A DNA stretch of 29,851 nt from a virus. The DNA lies in the IMG/VR virus record IMGVR_UViG_3300046656_000170, positions 1 through 29,851 of that record; one strand, written 5' to 3'. A model generated the notes under the pieces. The model ran no database searches, was not told the origin of the DNA, and saw only the letters and a program-made list of their open reading frames with translations. A program made the translations under genes and the position numbers. Shown here in pieces: positions 22,322 to 28,750 of this stretch (positions are counted from its first letter, which is position 1; each line of letters starts with the position of its first letter).

Positions 22322-23920
22322 ATGACTGATGAACCAGTAAGACTGCCGAGTCAAGATGATCCCGTCTTAGGAGAGAATGGCTCTCCCATGGGGTATGCCA
22401 CTCTGGGGCTGCAGGCGATGAGTCCTGACAACCTCTCGCAGTTCTACCAAGATCGCGTCTCGCCGGCCATCGATCAAGGGATTGGGTTGGCACAGCAGGC
22501 GGGGTCTGCGATGGGACGTGGCTTGGACGCCATGACGCCATCTCGCGACACCCTCTACAAGCTCGCGCAGGGGTTAGAAGCCGCTGGGGCCGTAGGGCGA
22601 GGCTCGACGCCGCTCTATATGCACCAGCAACAACTGGACATGAACCGCCAGCAGTTGATGGATCAGGCGGAAGAACGCAAGCAGGCGACGTTGCAAAGAA
22701 TCCAGCAGGCTGAGGAACAGAAGCGACAGCACAATTGGGGCATTGCAGAGAAACTGATTTCGACGGGCAACATGGGAGCCTTGGAGGAGTTTAGCAAATC
22801 CTTCCCTGACGTCGTGCCGATTGTGCAGGGCGTGTCGAAGCAGCATCTCTCGTCCATCCCGACCTTAGCGAAGAATGGGTATCTCCCAGAGGACTTTGTG
22901 CAGCGCGTGATGAGTCCACAGCCTGGCCAGCCGCCTGTGACGACCGCCGAAATGTCTACGCATGTCAAAATGGCGATGGAGAATTATCAGACGGACTTGA
23001 AGGAGCAGGCCAAGACGAAGCAATTGACGGATGCCTTGAATACCCCTGAAGCACAACGGAAACCCTACCAGCAATTGATGGTCGATGAGCATCAGCAGAA
23101 ACTCGATTTACAGTCCGCACAGACGGACCTGGCTCGGGCGAATGCACAGAAGGCGCGGGCCGATGCCAAAGAAGGACCTCCCGATCATTCAGAAGACAAT
23201 CGCGTCCATCAAGCCTTGAATAATGGATTGCCATGGGCGCAGGGGACGAATGAGACGCGCCGTGCTGCCTTGGAGTTTAAGTCGAAACTCTATCCTGGCG
23301 GCAAGCAAGCGGTGACGGAGGAGATTCCCGTTGGGCAAACCGGCAATGCGCAGGAATGGCGTGATCCAGTCACGGGGCAAGCGGCGCCCAGTTGGGCGAC
23401 AAAGAAGCAATTGGGAGAGTTGGGATTCGTCAACATCGAACCCTCGCAAATTGCGGCGGTGAATGGGATTCGTAACGTCGATGCGGCGATGAAGGAGATT
23501 CTGCAGGCTGGCTCCACGCTGGTCAGACATGAAGGCGCGAGTAGCCTCATGGATATTCCTCGCGGCATGATGCAGATGCCGATTGTCGGCCTCATTCGGA
23601 AATATGCCGGCAGCCCTGATGCGGCGGTGTTGGACAGTGCGATTAAGCGGATCTCGCCGACACTCGCCAAATTGAGCGGGGATACCGGGAACATTGCCTT
23701 AGCGGAACAGCAGCTCTATGCCTCGTCGATCTTCTCCGATGCCGACACCTTGGAATCGTTGCAAGCCAAGATTCGCTCCATTCAGAATGCCCAGTCGCGC
23801 ACACGCCAAGCCTTGGGATTCGTCCCTGATGAGAAAGCCTATATGCGCCGACAGATCATTCAAGGCAAGACTGACGAGCAAATTAAGGCGATTATGGCCG
23901 AACGGAAGCGGTATCAGTAA
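22322..23920 (+). CDS. Putative internal virion/ejection protein (532 aa)
   Basis: A 532-residue, mostly helical protein. The N-terminal part is rich in Gly/Gln (GLAQQAGSAMGRGLDAM); residues 100-140 form a Gln/Glu/Arg coiled coil (QQLDMNRQQLMDQAEERKQ and neighbours); residues 215-285 are another coiled-coil stretch; and the C-terminal half is globular (GFVNIEPSQIAAVNGI, DIPRGMMQMPIVG). Long Gln-rich helical proteins ahead of the endolysin are typical internal core/ejection proteins. The stop overlaps the next gene (TAATG), as for subunits of one complex. Ribosome site is weak and the gap upstream carries the reverse promoter. Confidence 0.6.
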   Translation: MTDEPVRLPSQDDPVLGENGSPMGYATLGLQAMSPDNLSQFYQDRVSPAIDQGIGLAQQAGSAMGRGLDAMTPSRDTLYKLAQGLEAAGAVGRGSTPLYMHQQQLDMNRQQLMDQAEERKQATLQRIQQAEEQKRQHNWGIAEKLISTGNMGALEEFSKSFPDVVPIVQGVSKQHLSSIPTLAKNGYLPEDFVQRVMSPQPGQPPVTTAEMSTHVKMAMENYQTDLKEQAKTKQLTDALNTPEAQRKPYQQLMVDEHQQKLDLQSAQTDLARANAQKARADAKEGPPDHSEDNRVHQALNNGLPWAQGTNETRRAALEFKSKLYPGGKQAVTEEIPVGQTGNAQEWRDPVTGQAAPSWATKKQLGELGFVNIEPSQIAAVNGIRNVDAAMKEILQAGSTLVRHEGASSLMDIPRGMMQMPIVGLIRKYAGSPDAAVLDSAIKRISPTLAKLSGDTGNIALAEQQLYASSIFSDADTLESLQAKIRSIQNAQSRTRQALGFVPDEKAYMRRQIIQGKTDEQIKAIMAERKRYQ

Positions 23921-26427
23921 TGGCAGAGAGCACGGACCAACGCCTGGAGCGGTTGATGAAAGAGACGGGCTCCGTCTCGTCTGATGCGCCCACATCGGCG
24001 GATGATGTCGAGCAGGCACTCAATGAGGATATGGGCTATCAGATGACGACGGGGCCTGATCGGGTCCTCGCTCGCAAGCAAGCTTATGAACAGCATGGCT
24101 TGACGCCGCCGACCTCCATCTCCAGCCCCGGCACCAAGGAATTGAACGAATCCGGTCCCATCCATACCTATGTGCGTCCCGCGTTGGAATTAGGTGGCAT
24201 GATGGCAGGAGGAGCAGCCGGGGCGGGGCTCGGGGCCATCACGCCCCTCACGCCGGTCGGCGGGGCCATGGTCGGGGGCACGCTGGGTTATGCCGGTGGC
24301 GATACCGCTGCCTCCTTCTTAGAGCGCATGGCCGGCGAGCGCCCACCCATCGACTCTGTTCAACAAGCCTTAGCGGAGACGGGGCGATCGCTTGGCACGG
24401 GGGGAACCTTGGAATCGGTCTCTCGACTCGTCGGCAAAGGTGTGGGGGCCATTGGATCGAAACTCCTGTCCCCCTTTGCGCGGCAATATGAAGGGGCGAA
24501 TAAAACGCTCGATGAAATCGCGAAGGCAAAAGGCGTGACATTGGACCCGCATGAAGTGGTGCAGAGCCGCCCGCTCTCGCTCGGGCATAAGGTCCTGGAG
24601 AACATTCCCTTTACCTCGGGCATGATCCAGCGCAATGAAATGAAGAAACTTGAAGGGCTCACCAAGGAATGGGAACGGATTCGTCAGAGTACCGGCACGG
24701 ATCGACGCCAACTCTTAGGGGATGTCGGGCAACGGATTCAGGACACCGTGGAGCGGAATCTTGACAAGATCGGGATGCGGCAGGGCGACATTCGCGACCA
24801 GGCCCGCGAGGCGATTTTGACACAACTGGGCTCGCCGGTCAGTTATAAAGAGCTGGGAGAGCAGACGCAGAAAGCGGTCACCGAGCACTATCAAGGGCTG
24901 AAGGAGTTGGAGCAAGTGGCCTGGAACACCGCGAAAGCGGCGATTCCTGCAGACGCCAGAGTGATACCCACATCGCTCCCGGCTGCGGCGAAGGACGTCG
25001 AAAAGAAGTATCAGAACATGCCGGCCTATACCGATGAGAATCTCCTGGGGAAGCTCCGTGATGCGCAGGGGTCTGGCAATAAACTCTACGATGCACGGCT
25101 GGCGAAGTTCAATGCGGAATATCCGGAAGCCTTAGATCCAGCGAAGGCGGGCAATCTCAAGATCAAGGAGAAATTACAGGCCGATAAGGACGCGGCGCAA
25201 GCGGAGGCATTGGGCGGCGAAAAGCCAGGCTGGAAGCTCGATGATCTCATGACGATGCGCTCCGAGTTGAGCAGCCTTGCGGCTGAACACCATTCCGGGA
25301 TTCAGCGCGGCGCCACGCAGCAAGGGAGTTCAGACACCTATGGCAAAATCTTCAACGATCTCAAATCGGCGATTGACCAAGATGTCGAAGCCTTTGCGGG
25401 CGCACAGAGCAGTGATGTGGCTGATTTGTTCCATGCCGCCCGCGCCGCTACAGGGATGCGCAAGTCTCTCTTCAATCCGAAAGAGCATCCTGGGATTGCA
25501 CGGGCACTCAAGGCTGATCCCGCGACGATTGCCAATGCGCTGATCAAGCCTGGTTCATCGGCGGGATTCGCCGAACTCAAGAACATGGTGGGGCCGCAAG
25601 CCTCCGATCCGGTGAAGCAGGCGTTTACCAATCAACTCCTCGGGGTGGGCGGGAAAGAAGCGGACGGATTGCCGGGACTCAGGAGGAAATTGGATCAGTA
25701 TGGTTTGCAGACCATGCAAGACGTCTATTCGCCTCAGGAGATCAAAGACCTCTATCATCTGGCCGATCAAAGTACCTGGATGGCGAAGTCGCCCGTGGGC
25801 AATCCCTTCTTTCGCCAGCTCGTGAAGACGTCGATCGACAAGGTGGCGCCCACGATCCTGGGGCATCCTGAATTGACCGCCAAGGTCTTGCGTCAGTTCC
25901 CGAATACGCGGGCTGATCTTCGCACCGCCTTTGTGGGATCACTCAAGCCAAAAGAGGCTATGCCATTCCCCACGCAGATGCTGCAGAATCTGAATGCCTA
26001 TCCGCCAGAGGTCCAGAAGCAATTGTTCTCGCAAGCCGAGATTCGTGATTTCTATGACTTGGCTCGGGTGGTGGAGCGCACGCGCGGCACCGTGAAGCTC
26101 GCCGAGAATCCATCGGGCACGGCGCAGAACTTGGTGACCTTCGCCACGGGCGGGGCCGTCTTGAAGCACCCGATTAAAATGATTCCGACTATTTTAGGGG
26201 CCACGTCGGTGGCGAAACTCTATCTCAGTAAGGTGGGTCGGCGCTTCCTTTTGGAGGGGCTCATGTCGCCTGCGAACGCCGAGCATGCAACCCGCAACGC
26301 CTATATCACGAGCCAAATCTTGGGGGTCGCCGGCATCGATGAAGCTGCCGATCTCCAAGACCAAGAGCGCAGACGGCGCGGCCTGATACGCGGCCTGCCG
26401 CCGCAACTCGAACAGGGGGCACCATGA
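23920..26427 (+). CDS. Large internal virion/ejection protein with glycine-zipper segment (835 aa)
   Basis: An 835-residue protein. Around residues 90-130 is a Gly/Ala-rich hydrophobic region of glycine-zipper type (GGMMAGGAAGAGLGAITPL, VGGAMVGGTLGYAGG), suited to inserting into a membrane. The rest is alternating helices with repeated Lys/Gln/Glu character and no recognised catalytic motif. The length and place (last gene before lysis) match the largest ejection proteins of podoviruses, which can form a channel across the cell envelope. It overlaps the preceding and following genes. The channel role is inferred. Confidence 0.65.
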   Translation: MAESTDQRLERLMKETGSVSSDAPTSADDVEQALNEDMGYQMTTGPDRVLARKQAYEQHGLTPPTSISSPGTKELNESGPIHTYVRPALELGGMMAGGAAGAGLGAITPLTPVGGAMVGGTLGYAGGDTAASFLERMAGERPPIDSVQQALAETGRSLGTGGTLESVSRLVGKGVGAIGSKLLSPFARQYEGANKTLDEIAKAKGVTLDPHEVVQSRPLSLGHKVLENIPFTSGMIQRNEMKKLEGLTKEWERIRQSTGTDRRQLLGDVGQRIQDTVERNLDKIGMRQGDIRDQAREAILTQLGSPVSYKELGEQTQKAVTEHYQGLKELEQVAWNTAKAAIPADARVIPTSLPAAAKDVEKKYQNMPAYTDENLLGKLRDAQGSGNKLYDARLAKFNAEYPEALDPAKAGNLKIKEKLQADKDAAQAEALGGEKPGWKLDDLMTMRSELSSLAAEHHSGIQRGATQQGSSDTYGKIFNDLKSAIDQDVEAFAGAQSSDVADLFHAARAATGMRKSLFNPKEHPGIARALKADPATIANALIKPGSSAGFAELKNMVGPQASDPVKQAFTNQLLGVGGKEADGLPGLRRKLDQYGLQTMQDVYSPQEIKDLYHLADQSTWMAKSPVGNPFFRQLVKTSIDKVAPTILGHPELTAKVLRQFPNTRADLRTAFVGSLKPKEAMPFPTQMLQNLNAYPPEVQKQLFSQAEIRDFYDLARVVERTRGTVKLAENPSGTAQNLVTFATGGAVLKHPIKMIPTILGATSVAKLYLSKVGRRFLLEGLMSPANAEHATRNAYITSQILGVAGIDEAADLQDQERRRRGLIRGLPPQLEQGAP

Positions 26428-26861
26428 CGGATGCAGAATCAATGATCATCCAGCAGGAAGGCACCGGCCCATATAAGAATGGGCGGTTCTATCCCTACGA
26501 AGATACCGTGGGGAAACTCACGATCGGCTATGGGCACAATCTGACAGATAAAGGGTTGACGTTGGATACGGTCTATGCGCAACTGAAGACCGATATTCTC
26601 GATGCCCTCGACGACGTGCGGCACAACTTCTCGTGCTATGACAGCCTCACGCGCCCACGGCAACTCGTCCTGATCTCGATGGCCTTTAATCTTGGCCGCG
26701 AAGGGCTTGGGAAGTTTATTCATTTCATCGGCGCCGTCCATCGCGGCGATTATGAAGAAGCAGCCTCGCAAATCGAGAACAGCAAAGCGGCGACACAGGC
26801 ACCACTCCGGTATAAAGAGTTGGCTCGCATGATGCGATTTGATAGCTCGGCCTGGATATGA
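26424..26861 (+). CDS. Endolysin, T4-lysozyme-type muramidase (GH24)
   Basis: A 145-residue enzyme that should cleave the glycan strands of peptidoglycan. Motifs: catalytic Glu12 (IIQQEG), Asp27 and Thr33 in YEDTVGKLTIGYGHNL, the classical GH24 active-site strand, and a C-terminal helical lobe with ISMAFNLG. The spacing between Glu12 and Asp27 is longer than in T4 lysozyme (15 against 9 residues), whereas Asp-Thr spacing is the usual 6. No signal peptide or SAR segment is present, so it depends on a holin. It overlaps the upstream gene (ATGA) and starts the lysis cassette. Confidence 0.85.
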   Translation: MTDAESMIIQQEGTGPYKNGRFYPYEDTVGKLTIGYGHNLTDKGLTLDTVYAQLKTDILDALDDVRHNFSCYDSLTRPRQLVLISMAFNLGREGLGKFIHFIGAVHRGDYEEAASQIENSKAATQAPLRYKELARMMRFDSSAWI

Positions 26862-27043
26862 GCGTCACCTACGTGTGCCGATACTGCCAGCAACGCTTGA
26901 CGCACGATCAGGCGTATCAGCATGTGCAGTATAACTGTCCCAAGAGACCGCGAGGGACGAATTTGGGATGGGGGCCATCGTGTCAGATATTTCAAAACTC
27001 GATGCGAGTGATTGGCTCACAGTGCTGGTTCCCGCCACCTTAG
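26858..27043 (+). CDS. C2HC zinc-finger microprotein (61 aa)
   Basis: The ATG overlaps the endolysin stop (ATGA). The first 30 residues carry C7, C10, H22 and C27 (CRYCQQ ... HVQYNCP), a C2HC zinc-finger spacing. The following 30 residues lie in a region overlapping the next gene by 76 bases and look less protein-like, so the true protein may be shorter in function than its ORF. Zinc-finger microproteins beside lysis genes have no established role. Confidence 0.55.
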   Translation: MSVTYVCRYCQQRLTHDQAYQHVQYNCPKRPRGTNLGWGPSCQIFQNSMRVIGSQCWFPPP

Positions 27044-27333
27044 CAGGCATGGGCGCGGCCATGGGATTCTTTAAGAACAGCAACCTCAAGCGTGACGAAC
27101 GAGCCGATGAATTGGAGAAGCGCATGAAGACCTATGAAGACAAGGGCGCTTTACACAATGATCGACTCATCGCGCTGGAAATCTGTCAACAGAACATCCA
27201 AGAAAAGATGGGTGAACTGAAGGATGAAATTAAGAATAGCGCCGAGCGAGGGGCGGAGTCAGTGAACACGCAATTCGCCACGGTCTTGGAGGCGGTCAAG
27301 CGCATTGTCCCCTATAATCCTCGGAGGTCGTAA
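26968..27333 (+). CDS. Membrane-anchored coiled-coil protein (lysis accessory, i-spanin-like)
   Basis: A 121-residue protein. One transmembrane segment (about 16-36: LTVLVPATLAGMGAAMGFF) is followed by a basic stretch and a long coiled coil (ERADELEKRMKTYED, LQQ-type heptads to about 100). The layout resembles an inner-membrane spanin or holin accessory. The start used is ATG 26968; GTG at 26980 is an alternative that would shorten the N-terminus by four residues. The stop overlaps the next gene (TAATG). No adjacent outer-membrane lipoprotein partner is encoded on the same strand. Role inferred. Confidence 0.6.
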   Translation: MGAIVSDISKLDASDWLTVLVPATLAGMGAAMGFFKNSNLKRDERADELEKRMKTYEDKGALHNDRLIALEICQQNIQEKMGELKDEIKNSAERGAESVNTQFATVLEAVKRIVPYNPRRS

Positions 27334-27512
27334 TGGATTTGATTATTCTTATTTTTGGTCTTGCACTCATTGGGCTGCTTGTCTGGGCCGTCACGACCTA
27401 TATTCCCATGCCTCCGATCTTCAAAACAGTCATTACCATCATTGTGGCGGTGATGCTCATCCTCTACCTCATTCGTCGGTTCGGGAGCACCGTGCCGAAC
27501 GTCATGCCATAA
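27333..27512 (+). CDS. Two-TM membrane protein (59 aa), holin candidate, Thivi_2564-like
   Basis: The ATG overlaps the previous stop (TAATG). The 59-residue product has two transmembrane helices (about 3-21, LIILIFGLALIGLLVWAV, and 32-47, FKTVITIIVAVMLILY), joined by TTYIPMPPI. The 'YIPM...' loop between two short helices resembles the Thivi_2564 family of small membrane proteins. Size, topology and place next to an endolysin without a signal fit a class II holin. It is too short for many gene finders. Confidence 0.65.
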   Translation: MDLIILIFGLALIGLLVWAVTTYIPMPPIFKTVITIIVAVMLILYLIRRFGSTVPNVMP

Positions 27513-27527
27513 GACAAGGGGGGCATC

Positions 27528-28013
27528 ATGGGTTTCTGGGATTTCATGAGCGGCAGCAGCCCAGCCGGTGTCATTAGCGATACCGGCCAGAAGGTAGTGG
27601 CGGGCGTCTTTCAAGGCGTGAAGGACTTAATTGAGGAGTTTCATCTCTCGCCAGAGCAGGCGCAGACGATGAAACTGAAGCTGGCTGAAATCGAACTGCA
27701 AGCCTATCAGGCGCAGATTACTGATGTGCAATCGGCTCGTCAAATGCAGATGGCGAATAAAAGCCCCTGGCCTGGCATCCTCACATTTGTTCTGCTGGTG
27801 GGGTTTTTTGGTGTCTTGATCATGATCATCATGCAGGGGATGCCATCAATGGATCAAGCGGGCGGTCAAGCGATCTTATTAATGATCGGGGCGCTCATCA
27901 CTGGCTTCGGCACAGCCTTACATTTCTGGCTGGGAGGCACCAGGAGTGGACAGGATAAGGATGAAATGCTGGCTAACTCAGTCCCCGCCTCCACGCTGGC
28001 GCCCAAGCCCTAG
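27528..28013 (+). CDS. Membrane protein, holin-like (161 aa)
   Basis: A 161-residue protein. Residues 1-75 are an amphipathic and coiled-coil region (VVAGVFQGVKDLIEEF, LKLAEIELQAYQAQITDVQSA). Two transmembrane helices follow (about 82-104, WPGILTFVLLVGFFGVLIMI, and 115-134, ILLMIGALITGFGTALHFW). The tail (GTRSGQDKDEML) is charged. The arrangement 'ITDVQSARQ...W...L..FF' and C-terminal 'FW.G...GS..K' matches a widespread phage holin-like family. It would be the main or antagonist holin. Its stop overlaps the first base pairs of a convergent gene. Confidence 0.65.
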   Translation: MGFWDFMSGSSPAGVISDTGQKVVAGVFQGVKDLIEEFHLSPEQAQTMKLKLAEIELQAYQAQITDVQSARQMQMANKSPWPGILTFVLLVGFFGVLIMIIMQGMPSMDQAGGQAILLMIGALITGFGTALHFWLGGTRSGQDKDEMLANSVPASTLAPKP

Positions 28014-28019
28014 CAGGGC
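28007..28019. terminator. Hairpin at convergent stop codons (possible weak bidirectional terminator)
   Basis: GCCCT (28007-28011) and AGGGC (28015-28019) flank a 3-base loop and span the CTAG (28010-28013) that supplies stop codons for both strands. No U-tract exists on either side, so termination efficiency is doubtful. Confidence 0.35.
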
Positions 28020-28204
28020 GGCTTCATGGGATTGCTGAACCGCTGAATGTCCTGCTGCTGGCGCTGATAGTTGGAATTGTTATTGAGATTGTTCAGCGCA
28101 TCGGTTTGCTGCTGCCCATAGGGCGTCCCCCACTGCTGCTGCGCATAGGTTTCGCCGGCAATTGCTACCATCACGCCTAAGACAAACCAGAGTAGAGCTT
28201 TCAT
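28010..28204 (-). CDS. Small exported protein (64 aa), Gln/Asn-rich
   Basis: A 64-residue protein with a signal peptide: MK start, hydrophobic core (LLWFVLGVMVAIAG), and T-Y-A at 19-21 before QQ, a good signal-peptidase-I site. The mature 43 residues are Gln/Asn-rich and disordered, ending in one Cys. AAGGAGG lies 4 bases before the ATG. It is the last gene of the leftward operon, overlapping the upstream stop (ATGA). It should act in the periplasm or envelope; a host-modifying or exclusion role is a guess. Confidence 0.65.
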   Translation of the reverse strand: MKALLWFVLGVMVAIAGETYAQQQWGTPYGQQQTDALNNLNNNSNYQRQQQDIQRFSNPMKPPC

Positions 28205-28314
28205 AACGCCTCCTTGGTGAACGGCCTACTGACTAGATAACCATCCAAGATGACTCGTCTATACCTCTTTCGTATTACCCCCAACACCAGCCCATGAAAG
28301 GCGTCGTCGGTCAT
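28201..28314 (-). CDS. Microprotein (37 aa) in leftward operon
   Basis: The ATG at 28314 overlaps the stop of the upstream gene (ATGA, 28314-28311) and the TGA at 28203-28201 overlaps the next ATG. The product is 37 residues, basic, with a hydrophobic strand (GLVLGVIRKRYRRVILDGYLV). A longer version extending upstream to 28491 is in an alternative frame over the neighbouring gene and its N-terminal part is shadow-like. The precise overlaps on both sides are the main support for this gene. Function unknown. Confidence 0.55.
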   Translation of the reverse strand: MTDDAFHGLVLGVIRKRYRRVILDGYLVSRPFTKEAL

Positions 28315-28568
28315 TTGAGCTTTCGCAGAAGTTCGTCGCAGGCGTCCAGCCACCCAATACGCAACGTCTGTTCGTGTTTGACCGTATAGGGGCAATCGTT
28401 TATGACAGCCCGCACCACCCGCCGTGCCCGCGCCCGCTCGGCGCGGAGGAGTGTGATGGCTTGTTCGGGCAAGACTACCCATTCGTACCATCCCGCTTGA
28501 CTTGAATGAATGGCGTTGTGTTGTTCAACCTGCGCCACCTTCTCCCGCGCCCAGTCTGGCTTGGTCAT
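28311..28568 (-). CDS. Small hypothetical protein (85 aa)
   Basis: An 85-residue soluble protein, ATGA-overlapping both its neighbours. N-terminal segment DWAREKVAQVEQHNAIHSS, then GWYEWVVLPEQAITLLRAERARARRVVRAVI and a C-terminal helix (GWLDACDELLRKL). Charged and helical, with two Cys. Comparable 'WVxLxxA-x-x-L' small phage proteins are common in accessory operons, with unknown role. Confidence 0.65.
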   Translation of the reverse strand: MTKPDWAREKVAQVEQHNAIHSSQAGWYEWVVLPEQAITLLRAERARARRVVRAVINDCPYTVKHEQTLRIGWLDACDELLRKLK

Positions 28569-28750
28569 GGGGACACCTTCAGATTTGAATCATTCCAATA
28601 CGCTTCGTCTTTCATCCACTGCGGAGCATTCGCAATGGCTCTAGCCCTAGCATTTCGTAAAGACTTTGCGCGAGGGCTGTTATAGTCAGGATGCGTATAG
28701 TCATAAATCCAACGCATCTCTGGGTCTGGCTGAAGAGATAATTTATTCAT
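28565..28750 (-). CDS. Small hypothetical protein (61 aa)
   Basis: The start is ATG 28750, with GGAGG (28761-28757) 6 bases upstream; the earlier in-frame ATG at 28813 lies inside the upstream gene and is rejected. The product is 61 residues: MNKLSLQPDPEMRWIYDYTH, then SLRNARARAIANAPQ and WMKDEAYWNDSNLKV. It is basic with several Trp/Tyr. It overlaps the upstream stop by 8 bases and the downstream start by 4. Function unknown. Confidence 0.6.
   Translation of the reverse strand: MNKLSLQPDPEMRWIYDYTHPDYNSPRAKSLRNARARAIANAPQWMKDEAYWNDSNLKVSP

Noticed and set aside
28201-28491. 96-codon version of the leftward microprotein
   Set aside because: The first 59 codons are shadow sequence over the neighbouring 85-residue gene; the ATG at 28314 overlaps that gene's stop exactly.
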